NCBI GenBank assembly: GCA_964652155.1 | Contig: CAZZBK010000021.1 | Location: forward strand, 1-49,642 | Reading direction: 5' to 3' | Origin: CAZZBK01 sp964652155 | Lineage (GTDB): Bacteria; Planctomycetota; Planctomycetia; Pirellulales; PNKZ01 | Length of the DNA stretch: 49,642 nucleotides | Shown here: in pieces, positions 23,060-31,972 of the stretch | Position numbering within the stretch: the first letter of the stretch is position 1 | Layout of the letters: the number at the start of each line of letters is the position of its first letter | Position numbers and translations under genes: made by a program | The notes under the pieces: generated by a model | Told to the model about the DNA's origin: nothing | Database searches by the model: none | The model's input: the letters and a program-made list of their open reading frames with translations, nothing else

Positions 23060-26000
23060 TCAGTCGATGTACAGGAACTCGTTGAGATTGAACAGCAACA
23101 GGCAGAGCGAGGCCAAGGCCTTGCGCTGCGGATGTGCGAGGGGCGCGAGCGCCGGCGCAGGCAGGGGCTTGCTCGGCGGCGGGAGTTGCAGCTTGGCCAA
23201 GGTTGTCTTGCCGCCTTGCGTGACGCGCAGGTCCTTGATCGCGAACCGAGCATTGAACGTGCGAAGGCCCAGTTGCCCGGCGGGCAAAGGCCGCTCGTCC
23301 TGATAATCGAGCTGCGGCTCTTTGGCACCGTCGACAAACACGCGAATCCGGCCCGCCAGGGTCTCGACGCGGACATGGTGCCAGCGGTTGACGCCAAAGT
23401 CGAACGGTAAGCGTTTCAGCTCGCGCCAATTGTTTTGGTGCTTGCCCAACCGCAGGGCATTGTTCAAGACGTTGATATTGTAGCCATGCAGGGTGTCGAC
23501 GCCGTCGGCGCATTGGCTGACGCTGACGAGCAAGCCGCCATCGCCCCCGGGGGCGCGCAGCATCACGTCGGCTTCGACGACACCGTCGCCGCTAGGGCCG
23601 TCACGCCAAATCGATTTCGCGCCCGCCGCGGGCTCGACCGAGTACGTGCCATCGTCGCCGAGCGACCAGCGGCCGCCGAACGGCTGCCAACCCTGCGGCG
23701 CTTCGTTTGAGCTGCGTTGCGAGTCGCTCACGACGGGGGTGGTGGCCAGATCGAACGTGCGTCCCAAGGCCTCGATTTGCACTTGGTCGAGACTCATCGC
23801 CGCGCCCCAGGCACGCACGCCCAGTCGGCCAGCGTCGGCCATCGGCTGTGGGTCGACCACGTCGATGATCGGCTCGGCCGAGTCGAGCCAGACGCGAATG
23901 CGTGGCCCGGCGAGTGCGATTTTCACGGAGAGCGGCTTGCCCGTTGCGAGCGGTCGATCGACTTCGCTCAATCGCACCACGTCGGCCGCGAGTCGCCGCA
24001 GCTCGACAAGTTGTTCACGGGCGTCGAGCACCAACTCGTAGCCGCGATAACTCTCTCCTTCGGCCGTGCCGCGAACGATGAGCGTGCCGAACTCGGCGGC
24101 GTTTTGCAGCGTGAGCCGGGCTTGCACGACGCCGTCGGCAAAGGCGGGTCCCTGCCACAACGCAAAGGGCCCGCGTTGCCGGTCGACCGTCATCAAGCCC
24201 TCGTAGCCGCCGGTCCACTTGCCGCGGCCGTAGTGCCAAGCCTCGCGCGGGCCCAAGAGAAAATCGAGCGGTTGCAGCCGATTCAGGTAACTGCTGTGCA
24301 GACTCGATGGGACGTCCGGGGCAAAGGTCAGCCGCGAGGCGAGTGATGCGTAGAAGTCGCTTTGCCGCGCGAGATACGCTTGAGCGATCTGCGACTCGCG
24401 CGGCGAGGGGCGTCGCGCCAGCACGAGTTGGTAGGCCCGCTCGATGCGGCGGGCCGCGTCGGCGCTCGTTTCCTGCTCGAGTCGCTCGGCCAGGGCTTGT
24501 GCCTGCTGCAACATGAACGGATCGTTGAGCAACATCAGCGCCTGGGGCGCGACGGTCGTGACTTGCCGCTCGGGCAAGGGGGACGCGGTGGTGGCGTAGT
24601 CAAAGCCCTCGAAGATCGGCGGGACCATCGAGCGTTTGATGTAGGCATAGATACTGCGCCGGTTCTGCTCTGAGTTGGACGAGACTTGCCAGCCGTCGCC
24701 GGGCCGCGAGCCGCCGCTGAGCACCTCGCCCGCCAAGTGCGGATAGAAGCCGCGGCCCCCCATCGCGTCGTTGAGTTTCCCGCTGACGGCGAGCACCGAG
24801 TCACGAATCGCCTCGGCCTCGAGTCGACGCAGGTTCTGCCGCCAGAGAAAATCGTTGCCGGGATCGACCGCCGCCGCGGCCGAGTGGCCAACGTGCGACG
24901 ACATCTGATACGTCTGCGAGAGCATGATTGTTTTGTGCAGTTGCTTGAGCGACCAACCGTTGTCGATCAATTCGCGCGCGAGCCAGTCGAGCAACTCGGG
25001 GTGCGTCGGCGGCAAGCCTCCCTTGCCGAAATCGCTCGTCGTCGGCACGATGCCGCGACCAAAGTGGTGCTTCCAGACGCGGTTGGCCATCACCCGCGCG
25101 GTGAGCGGATGGTCGGGGCTGGTCAGCCAGCGGGCGAACGAGAGTCTCCGCCCGCTCGACGAGGCATGGGCCGGTTTGACGATCGTCGGCGGTTGCGCGT
25201 GGATTACCGACAGGAAGCCAGGCTCGACTTTTTCGCCCGGCGTGGCCGCGTTGCCGCGAATCAGCACATGCGTGGGTTGATCGCCGCCGTCGCGCACCGC
25301 CAGTGCCCATTCGAGTTGGGCGGTCGCTTCGCGGGTGAGGCGGGCCACCTCGTCCTCGAGTTGCTTTTTGAGCTTTTTGTCCGGCTCGGTTTTGATCTGC
25401 TCCTGGAGCGCGGCGGTCTGCTGTTTGAGCCCCTCGAAACGAGCCCGATTGGCCTGTCGATCGCCCAGCGGCACAAAGCCGGGCGAGTTCTCGTTCGGTG
25501 TCGAGTTGGCATAGGGGCGCACGCTGCGCATGAACGTCAGGAGCCGGTAGTAGTCTTCCTGAGGGATCGGGTCGAAGCGATGCTCGTGGCAGCGAGCGCA
25601 GCCAATCGTCAGACCCATGAACGCCGCGCCCGTGCTGACCATGATGTCGTCGAGGCCGTCGAACTCGGCCGCGCGGGCGTCATCGGGCTCGTCGTCCCAG
25701 ACACCCAGCCGATAGAAACCGGTGGCAATCAGGGCATCGTCGTCGGCGTCGTCCAGCTCGTCGCCGGCGAGTTGCTCGAGCACGAAACGATCGTAGGGCT
25801 TGTCTTGATTGAAGGCGCGAATGACATAATCACGATAGCGCCAAGCATAGGGCTTCTCGCTGTCGCGCTCGTAGCCGTTGGTCTGCGCGTACCGGACCAC
25901 ATCGAGCCAGTGTCGGGCCCAACGCTCGCCATACTGCGGCCGGGCGAGCAACTCGTCGATCACACGCGCGAATGCCCGAGGTGACGCATCGGCCTCGAAG

Positions 26001-26677
26001 CGCGCGACCTCGTCGGGGGTCGGCGGCAAGCCGATCAGGTCAAAATACGCGCGGCGGATCAACTCGCGTTTGTTTGCCGACGGGTTGGGCGTTAGCCGCT
26101 TGTCGGCCAATCGCTTGAGCACGAAGGCGTCGAGGGGTTGTAGGTCGACGGACGAAGACTTGAGCTGCGGAGGCATGGGGCGACGGATGGGCTGAAAGGC
26201 CCAGTAGGCTCGATCTTCAGCCGTGATTTCTTTCGTCGTCCGCTTAGGCACGGCGGTGAGCGTTGTCGGATCGACACCCGGCCAGGGCGCGCCAAGGTTG
26301 ATCCAGCGTTCAACGTCGGCGATGGCCGACGCGGGCAGCTTTTTCATCGGCGGCATTTGCACGAAGCTCTCGTCCCAGCGAATGGCCTGCATGAGCACGC
26401 TGCGCTGGGCGTCGCCGGGAACGATCGCCGCTCCCGACTCGCCTCCCTGGATTAGAGCGGCGAGCGAGTCGACCTTGAGGCCCCCTTTGGGCTTGTCGCC
26501 GGCGTGGCACTTGTGGCAATGTTCGATCAATAGAGGGCGAATCTTGCGTTCAAAAAATTGCTCGCCCGCATGCTGGGCCTCGGCGGACTTCGGCGTCGCT
26601 TGCTGGGCGACGGCACCGAGCGAACTGCAAGCCAGAAGGGCGAAGCCAATGACCGTGATGCGAAAAGCAGATGACAT
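23060..26677 (-). CDS. PSD1 and planctomycete cytochrome-c domain protein, 1205 aa
   Basis: Domain order: signal peptide (1-25); PSCyt1 c-type haem domain with CHKCH (Cys54, Cys57, axial His58); DUF1549/PSCyt2 (about 190-400, with RELIRRAYFDLIGLPPTPDEV and CARCHEHRFDPI, a second CxxCH); then DUF1553/PSD1 (about 520-760, with SFARWLTSPDHPLTARVMANRVW). Two beta-rich modules of concanavalin/LamG or DUF1080 type follow (about 790-960 and 985-1160). The last residues, HPQRKALASLCLLLFNLNEFLYID, look like the normal end of PSD1, so the beta modules appear inserted into that domain. It is probably a surface or periplasmic redox and carbohydrate-binding protein working with the DUF1501 partner 12 bp downstream. 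Confidence 0.92.
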   Translation of the reverse strand: MSSAFRITVIGFALLACSSLGAVAQQATPKSAEAQHAGEQFFERKIRPLLIEHCHKCHAGDKPKGGLKVDSLAALIQGGESGAAIVPGDAQRSVLMQAIRWDESFVQMPPMKKLPASAIADVERWINLGAPWPGVDPTTLTAVPKRTTKEITAEDRAYWAFQPIRRPMPPQLKSSSVDLQPLDAFVLKRLADKRLTPNPSANKRELIRRAYFDLIGLPPTPDEVARFEADASPRAFARVIDELLARPQYGERWARHWLDVVRYAQTNGYERDSEKPYAWRYRDYVIRAFNQDKPYDRFVLEQLAGDELDDADDDALIATGFYRLGVWDDEPDDARAAEFDGLDDIMVSTGAAFMGLTIGCARCHEHRFDPIPQEDYYRLLTFMRSVRPYANSTPNENSPGFVPLGDRQANRARFEGLKQQTAALQEQIKTEPDKKLKKQLEDEVARLTREATAQLEWALAVRDGGDQPTHVLIRGNAATPGEKVEPGFLSVIHAQPPTIVKPAHASSSGRRLSFARWLTSPDHPLTARVMANRVWKHHFGRGIVPTTSDFGKGGLPPTHPELLDWLARELIDNGWSLKQLHKTIMLSQTYQMSSHVGHSAAAAVDPGNDFLWRQNLRRLEAEAIRDSVLAVSGKLNDAMGGRGFYPHLAGEVLSGGSRPGDGWQVSSNSEQNRRSIYAYIKRSMVPPIFEGFDYATTASPLPERQVTTVAPQALMLLNDPFMLQQAQALAERLEQETSADAARRIERAYQLVLARRPSPRESQIAQAYLARQSDFYASLASRLTFAPDVPSSLHSSYLNRLQPLDFLLGPREAWHYGRGKWTGGYEGLMTVDRQRGPFALWQGPAFADGVVQARLTLQNAAEFGTLIVRGTAEGESYRGYELVLDAREQLVELRRLAADVVRLSEVDRPLATGKPLSVKIALAGPRIRVWLDSAEPIIDVVDPQPMADAGRLGVRAWGAAMSLDQVQIEALGRTFDLATTPVVSDSQRSSNEAPQGWQPFGGRWSLGDDGTYSVEPAAGAKSIWRDGPSGDGVVEADVMLRAPGGDGGLLVSVSQCADGVDTLHGYNINVLNNALRLGKHQNNWRELKRLPFDFGVNRWHHVRVETLAGRIRVFVDGAKEPQLDYQDERPLPAGQLGLRTFNARFAIKDLRVTQGGKTTLAKLQLPPPSKPLPAPALAPLAHPQRKALASLCLLLFNLNEFLYID

Positions 26678-26922
26678 AGGAAAGCTCGAAAGAGGTCGGC
26701 GTCGCAGTGGGCCCCAACGGGCAACACGTGCTCATCTCATTAGAATCGAAGGTGAGTTGGCAAGGAAACGGCTTGGTAAGACTAGATACTTTCTAACGTA
26801 GTGAATATAATAGTCAAGTTCTTACAACGCCTACTTTTTGTCTGGTATATTGAAACCCGGCAACTTAGCTTCCGAAACATTATACTTCGATACCGCTTTG
26901 ATTCCATGCTCCGAGTGTTGCG
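26678..26922. promoter_or_regulatory. AT-rich divergent promoter region
   Basis: This 245-bp gap separates the PSD1 gene (minus) from the ROK regulator (plus). It contains a plus-strand TATAAT at 26806-26811 and a separate ATTATAC near 26879. It also contains the imperfect half-sites ggtat (26847 region) and atacc (26892 region), which could be an operator for the adjacent ROK protein. I see no convincing -35 element and no gene. Confidence 0.35.
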
Positions 26923-28092
26923 ATGAAAACTGGCACGTCCAAGATTCAGCCCACCCTGCTTCGGCAGCTCAACGAGCAGCAGGTGATCGCCGCGTTGCAG
27001 TCCCAGGGGCCGCTCTCCAGGGCTGAAATTTGTCGTCACACGGGCGTGAGCTTTCCGACGGTCACGCGCGCCGTGGCCTCGCTGATTGAAGCCACGTTGC
27101 TGGAGGAGACAGAACCGGTCACGCCGAGCATCGGTCGGCCGGGCAAGCTGATTCGACTCGCCCGCAGCAAGGTGAGCGTGCTGGGGTGCGTAATCAACCC
27201 GCAAGTCTGCGAGGTGGTCGCGGCGACGCTCGACGGCGGCATCGTGGCCGATGGCGTGCGACAGTTCGACACGCCGAGCAGTTACGATGCGCTGCTCGAC
27301 CAACTCGACGCGCATCTGAAGCAGCTGGTGCAAACCTATCAGACGAATCTGCTGGCCGTGGGGATCAGCGTGCCTGGGTTGCTCAATCGTCGCGACGGCA
27401 TCAGCTTATTCTCTCCTAACCTGCATCAGCTCGATGGCCATCGGTTGCGTGACGACTTGCGGCAACGCTTGCAGGTGCCGGCGGTTGTTGTGCAAGAATC
27501 GCATGCGTTGTGCATGGCCGAGCAGACGTATGGCGAGGCTCGAGGGATCGAAAACTTCGTCATGCTCGATATCAACAAAGGGCTTGGTATCGGGGTTGTA
27601 CACCGGGGCGAATTGCTCTTGGGGCATCGCGGATTGGCTGGCGAGCTGGGGCATATTACCGTCGAACGCAACGGTCGACCGTGCGGCTGTGGTAATCGCG
27701 GCTGCCTTGAAACCGTGGCGACCGACCGAGCGCTGGCCAACATTGTCTCGGAGCGGACGAAACAGGACTGGACCGTTCCGGAGCTTGTCGCGGCCATCGC
27801 GGCCGGGAAAATCGATGCCCAGCGCGAGCTGGACGACGTGCTCGAGTATTTGTCGATCGGCGCGGCGGCGGCCATTAACCTGTTCAACCCGCAAAAGCTC
27901 TTTATTCATGGCCATTTGTTCGATGCCCAAGCGGATTTGTTCCCGCGGCTGGTCGAACAGGCGCGGGGCCACTCGTTGCAGCCGAATTACGAGGACTGCC
28001 AGATCGTCCGCGCCAAGGGGACCAAGCGGCTCGGGGCGGTCGCGGCGGCCATTCAACACGTGACCAACACGCGGCAGTGGGCGGTTCAATAA
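26923..28092 (+). CDS. ROK family transcriptional regulator (NagC/XylR type)
   Basis: This 389-residue protein has an N-terminal winged helix (about 12-75: VIAALQSQGPLSRAEICRHTGVSFPTVTRAVASL) followed by a ROK kinase-like sugar-binding domain (about 85-385). The ROK zinc site is complete: GHRGLAGELGHI supplies the His (about 243), and CGCGNRGC supplies Cys254, Cys256 and Cys261, followed by LE. ROK regulators repress sugar genes until their sugar binds. It lies just upstream of the second sugar ABC cassette on the same strand, which makes that operon its likely target. Whether the domain also keeps kinase activity is uncertain. Confidence 0.93.
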   Translation: MKTGTSKIQPTLLRQLNEQQVIAALQSQGPLSRAEICRHTGVSFPTVTRAVASLIEATLLEETEPVTPSIGRPGKLIRLARSKVSVLGCVINPQVCEVVAATLDGGIVADGVRQFDTPSSYDALLDQLDAHLKQLVQTYQTNLLAVGISVPGLLNRRDGISLFSPNLHQLDGHRLRDDLRQRLQVPAVVVQESHALCMAEQTYGEARGIENFVMLDINKGLGIGVVHRGELLLGHRGLAGELGHITVERNGRPCGCGNRGCLETVATDRALANIVSERTKQDWTVPELVAAIAAGKIDAQRELDDVLEYLSIGAAAAINLFNPQKLFIHGHLFDAQADLFPRLVEQARGHSLQPNYEDCQIVRAKGTKRLGAVAAAIQHVTNTRQWAVQ

Positions 28093-28157
28093 CGCCGCGG
28101 CGCGTGTTAGACTGTTGTCTTCGAGTATCTGACGCCAATTTATCGAGGGCCTTTCGA

Positions 28158-29186
28158 GTGACTTTCGTGCGCCACGTTTTATTCTGCGGATGGGCTGCCG
28201 CTGTGTTGAGTGTCATGGGTTGCGGCGGCGGTCAGGGCACGACCGACCCGCGAGCCCCGCATAAAAAGCCCACCGTGGCTTATGTGACCAACGGCATCGC
28301 GTCGTTTTGGGTCATTGCGCAAAAGGGGGCCGAGGCGGGCGCGAAAGAGTTCGACGCCCACGTCGAGGTCCGCATGCCACCCAAGGGGGTCGCGGATCAG
28401 AAGCGGATGGTCGAAGAGTTGCTCGCCAAGAAAATTGACGGCATTGCCATTAGCCCGATCGACCCCGCGAACCAAGGGGACTTGCTTGACGAGGTCGCGC
28501 AGCAGACCCGGCTCATCACGCAAGACTCCGATGCTCCGGCGAGTAAACGGCTCTGTTATATCGGCATGGATAATTACAGCGCGGGGCGGATGTGTGGCGA
28601 GTTGGTCAAGCAGGCGCTTCCCAACGGCGGCAGCGTCATGTTGTTCGTGGGTCGACTCGGTCAAGACAACGCGCGGCAGCGTCGCCAAGGGGTGATCGAT
28701 GCGTTGCTCAATCGCGAGAGCGATCCGCAGCGCGACGACCCGAACGGCGAGGAGATTCGCGGCGACAAGTACGTGATCCTCGACACGCGGACCGACAATT
28801 TCGACTTTGCCCGCGCCAAGGCGTTGGCCCAGGATGCGATCACGAAGTATCCCGAACTTGGTTGCATGGTGGGGCTATTTGCCTATAACCCGCCGCAAAT
28901 TTTGGGCGCGGTGGCCGAGGCCAACAAGCTCAAGCAGATCAAGATCGTGGGCTTCGACGAGGAAGCCCCCACGCTGCAAGGGATCATCGACGGCTCGGTG
29001 TACGGCACGGTCGTGCAGAACCCATTCGAGTATGGCCGCCAGAGCGTGCGAGTGCTCTCCGCCCTGCAACGGGGCGACTCGTCGGTGATTCCAGCGAGCA
29101 AGTTTATCGATATCCCGGCGCGGAGCATCACCCAGGCCAATGTCGCCGCGTTCTGGAGCGAGCTCAAATCGCGGGTTGGCGAGTAG
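28158..29186 (+). CDS. Sugar ABC transporter substrate-binding lipoprotein
   Basis: GTG at 28158 is chosen because it gives a compact lipoprotein leader with Cys22 (VLSVMGC) and has GAGGG a few bases upstream; the frame is open to 28077 inside the ROK gene. The 342-residue product is a periplasmic-binding type I protein: PTVAYVTNGIASFWVIAQKGAEAGAKEF, then IDGIAISPIDPANQ, MDNYSAGRMCGELV and KIVGFDEEAPTLQGI. An acidic insertion (RESDPQRDDPNGEEIRGDKY) interrupts the usual fold. It is the first gene of the second CUT2 cassette. The ligand is unknown; control by the adjacent ROK protein is inferred. Confidence 0.9.
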   Translation: MTFVRHVLFCGWAAAVLSVMGCGGGQGTTDPRAPHKKPTVAYVTNGIASFWVIAQKGAEAGAKEFDAHVEVRMPPKGVADQKRMVEELLAKKIDGIAISPIDPANQGDLLDEVAQQTRLITQDSDAPASKRLCYIGMDNYSAGRMCGELVKQALPNGGSVMLFVGRLGQDNARQRRQGVIDALLNRESDPQRDDPNGEEIRGDKYVILDTRTDNFDFARAKALAQDAITKYPELGCMVGLFAYNPPQILGAVAEANKLKQIKIVGFDEEAPTLQGIIDGSVYGTVVQNPFEYGRQSVRVLSALQRGDSSVIPASKFIDIPARSITQANVAAFWSELKSRVGE

Positions 29187-29231
29187 TATTGGCCGCGAGT
29201 TGAGTTATCTTGGAGCGTTCATCTTCTCGTG

Positions 29232-30764
29232 ATGTCGCCTTCAAATGGATCGCTTGCCATGCCGGCTGACGAACTATTGCGTGTCGAAGGGCTGAGCAAG
29301 CGTTTTCCCGGCGTGCTCGCTTTGGAGAACGTGCGACTCTCGCTGCGCCGGGGCGAGGTGCTGGCGGTGCTCGGCGAGAACGGGGCGGGCAAAAGCACGC
29401 TGATGAAAATTCTTGCCGGGGTGCAAACGCCCGACGAGGGGCAAATCCTGCTCGACGGTAAGTCGGTCGAATTTCCGGACGTCGCCACGGCACTTGAGCA
29501 CGGCGTGGTGTTGATTCATCAAGAACTCAACCTGGCCGACAATCTCGACGTTGGCGCAAATATTTTCCTGGGCCGTGAACCGCGCCGCTGGGGGTTCATC
29601 GATCACGATCACATTGCCGCCGAGTCGCACACTTGGCTCGAACGGGTCGGACTGAATGTCGCCCCCCAGACGATCGTCGGCGAGTTGCCGATCGGACAGC
29701 AGCAGTTGGTCGAGATTGCCAAGGCCGTGTCGACCAGCGCCCGAGTCCTGATCATGGACGAGCCGACGTCGAGTTTGTCTCAGCACGAGACCGACACCCT
29801 GTTCCGCGTCATCGAAAGTTTGCGTCAACAAGGGGTGAGCATCATTTACATCTCGCACCGGCTGGCCGAGGTGCGGCAGATTGCCGACCGCGTGGTCGTG
29901 CTGCGCGACGGCCGCAATGCCGGCGAACTGTCGCGCGACGAGATCACCGAGCAGCGGATGGTCTCGTTGATGGTGGGGCGCGAGACGAACTCGATCTATC
30001 AGCGCGGCGCATCGCAGCTTGGTGCCACGGCGCTGAGCGTAACGGACTTGGTGACTTCGCAGCATCCGCGTCAGCGATTGAGCTTCGAGCTGCGCCGTGG
30101 CGAGATGGTCGCACTCGCCGGCCTTGTCGGTGCCGGACGGACCGAAGTGCTGCAAACCCTGTTCGGCGTCACCCCCGCGCTGGGCGGCACGGTTCGTGTG
30201 GCCGACAAGCCGGTGCAACTCGACTCGCCGCGGCAAGCGATCGACGCCGGAGTGGCGCTCGTGCCCGAGGATCGCAAGCAACAGGGTTTGGTGCTTGAGA
30301 TGTCGGTGGCGGAGAATATCGGCTTGCCGGGACTGTGGCGCAACCGCCTGGCGGGCCTGTTTTTGAACCGCGCGCGCGAACAGCACGATGCCGCGACAAT
30401 GATCGAACGGCTGCGGATCAAAACGCCCCATGCGCGACAGACGATCCAGTTTCTCTCGGGAGGCAATCAGCAAAAGGCCGTGTTGGCCAAGTGGTTGCTT
30501 TTGAACCCAAGCATCCTATTGCTCGATGAGCCGACGCGCGGCGTCGACGTCGGCGCGAAAGAGGAGATCTATCGGCTCATGGAGCAGATTGCCGCACAGG
30601 GAACCGCTATTCTATTCGTCAGCAGTGAGCTGAGCGAGGTGCTCGCGCTGGCCGATCGGGTGTTGGTCATGCACGACGGCGAGATCACGGCGAAACTACA
30701 ACGAGATGAACTCAACGAAGAGAAAATTATGGCCGCAGCAACAAAGACAAGTGATAAGTGCTGA
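29232..30764 (+). CDS. Sugar ABC transporter ATP-binding protein, two-domain (RbsA/MglA type)
   Basis: This tandem ATPase of about 510 residues has domain 1 Walker A GENGAGKST (about 48-56), signature LPIGQQQLVEIAKAV and Walker B VLIMDEPTSSL. Domain 2 has the family's degenerate Walker A GLVGAGRTE, signature LSGGNQQKAVLAKWL and LLLDEPTRGVD. ATG at 29232 or 29259 could start it; the second fits homologous N-termini equally well. The final codons and the TGA (30762-30764) lie inside the left arm of a long hairpin repeat, so the C-terminal Asp-Lys-Cys is supplied by the repeat. It is paralogous to the ATPase at 6287-7780. Confidence 0.94.
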   Translation: MSPSNGSLAMPADELLRVEGLSKRFPGVLALENVRLSLRRGEVLAVLGENGAGKSTLMKILAGVQTPDEGQILLDGKSVEFPDVATALEHGVVLIHQELNLADNLDVGANIFLGREPRRWGFIDHDHIAAESHTWLERVGLNVAPQTIVGELPIGQQQLVEIAKAVSTSARVLIMDEPTSSLSQHETDTLFRVIESLRQQGVSIIYISHRLAEVRQIADRVVVLRDGRNAGELSRDEITEQRMVSLMVGRETNSIYQRGASQLGATALSVTDLVTSQHPRQRLSFELRRGEMVALAGLVGAGRTEVLQTLFGVTPALGGTVRVADKPVQLDSPRQAIDAGVALVPEDRKQQGLVLEMSVAENIGLPGLWRNRLAGLFLNRAREQHDAATMIERLRIKTPHARQTIQFLSGGNQQKAVLAKWLLLNPSILLLDEPTRGVDVGAKEEIYRLMEQIAAQGTAILFVSSELSEVLALADRVLVMHDGEITAKLQRDELNEEKIMAAATKTSDKC

Positions 30765-30835
30765 GTGCTAAGTGATAAATGACGGAGCGCTGTCGCGTGA
30801 GCGCTCCGATATTTATCGCTTAGCAGTTATCACTT
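30749..30835. repeat. Long imperfect hairpin repeat between ATPase and permease genes
   Basis: Nested inverted repeats: aagtgataa (30749-30757) with ttatcactt (30827-30835); gctaagtgataaat (30767-30780) with atttatcgcttagc (30811-30824), one G-T pair; and ggagcgct (30784-30791) with agcgctcc (30800-30807) around an 8-nt loop. AGTGATAA also occurs as a direct repeat in the left arm. The element overlaps the ATPase stop codon and ends 10 bp before the permease ATG. Confidence 0.8.
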
Positions 30836-30845
30836 AGCATTTCCA

Positions 30846-31820
30846 ATGAACAAAGTTCTCGGCGTTTTTGCCCTGCTGCTTGTCGTGTGCCTGCTCACGG
30901 GGGTCGCAAATCCGGACTTTCTGGGCGGGGGCAACATCCGCAACAATATCCAGTGGATCTCGCTACGCAGCGTGCTGGCGATCGGCGCGGCGATGGTGAT
31001 CATTACCGGCGGCATCGATTTGTCGATCGGCTCGGTCGTGGGGCTCACGGGCTGCACGCTGTCGATGCTCGTCGTCCGCGGCGGCTGGAATGTGCCGCTG
31101 GCTCTGGTGACCGTGCTGGCCCTGTCGGCCGCAATCGGTGCCATGCATGGATTGCTCATCACCAAAGTGCGTTTGCAGCCGTTCATCGTCACGTTGTGTG
31201 GGCTGCTGATCTATCGCGGAGTGGCTCGTTGGATGACCGGCGACGCCACGCAAGGGTACAGCGACGTGCGGTTCGAACCGTTGCGGCGGCTGATTAAGTA
31301 CAACATTCCGCTCGTGCAGGATTTTCGGCTCCCGATGCCGTTTCTGATCACCTGCGCGCTGGCCGTTGCGGCGGCCGTGTTTTTGAACCGGACGATTTAT
31401 GGCCGCTACCTGCTCGCCCTGGGGCGCAATGAGCAGGCCGCGCGGTACAGCGGTATTGATACCCATCGCATGACGATTCTGGCCTATCTGATGGCCTCTT
31501 TCTGCGCCGGCCTGGGGGGCGTGCTCTTTTCGCTCGACGTGGGGTCGGTGCAGCCGTCGAGCCACGGCGAGGCGTATGAACTGTACGCCATCGCGGCGGC
31601 CGTGCTGGGTGGATGCAGCCTGCGCGGCGGCGAGGGCTCGATTCTGGGTGTGCTCGTGGGCACGGCACTGATGCAGGTGCTCAACAACGCCACGACCATG
31701 CTGGGCATCTCGGACACCCTCGAATACGCCACCATTGGCGTCGTGATTTTGCTCGCCGTGCTGGTCGATGAGGCGGTTAAACGGGTCTCGGCACGGCGTC
31801 GAATGGCGGCCCGCGGGTGA
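30846..31820 (+). CDS. Sugar ABC transporter permease (RbsC type)
   Basis: This 324-residue membrane protein has about eight to ten helices. It shows the standard CUT2 signature LAIGAAMVIITGGIDLSIGSVVGLTG (about 49-74) and the late LGGCSLRGGEGSILGVLVGTALMQVLNN loop that contacts the ATPase. Length is normal for RbsC, unlike the permease at 7777-9120, which carries a 125-residue insert. A long hairpin repeat separates it from the ATPase gene, so its expression relative to the rest of the operon may be lowered or may depend on read-through. It pairs with the products of 28158-29186 and 29232-30764. Confidence 0.94.
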   Translation: MNKVLGVFALLLVVCLLTGVANPDFLGGGNIRNNIQWISLRSVLAIGAAMVIITGGIDLSIGSVVGLTGCTLSMLVVRGGWNVPLALVTVLALSAAIGAMHGLLITKVRLQPFIVTLCGLLIYRGVARWMTGDATQGYSDVRFEPLRRLIKYNIPLVQDFRLPMPFLITCALAVAAAVFLNRTIYGRYLLALGRNEQAARYSGIDTHRMTILAYLMASFCAGLGGVLFSLDVGSVQPSSHGEAYELYAIAAAVLGGCSLRGGEGSILGVLVGTALMQVLNNATTMLGISDTLEYATIGVVILLAVLVDEAVKRVSARRRMAARG

Positions 31821-31881
31821 ACATCTGTGAGTGGCTAGCAAGCTGCCTGCGTTGCCAAGCCTGCGCCATTGTCGTGGACCC

Positions 31882-31909
31882 TTGACTTGGCTCACCTGAG
31901 GCGGATACT
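31882..31909 (+). promoter_or_regulatory. Candidate sigma-70 promoter for malate dehydrogenase
   Basis: TTGACT (31882-31887) and GATACT (31904-31909) are separated by 16 bp and lie 63 bp before the ATG. This predicts a leader of about 57 nt ending in a good AAGGAG ribosome site. Confidence 0.5.
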
Positions 31910-31972
31910 CAACGTTTTGCCGCCATCAAAGTTTCCCCGCCTCGTGTTGGATCGATTCAAGGAGAGCCGTTC

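Noticed and set aside
24686..25984. 432-codon plus-strand open frame inside the PSD1 gene
   Set aside because: It is antisense to a gene with clear cytochrome and PSD1 motifs; no family is recognisable.
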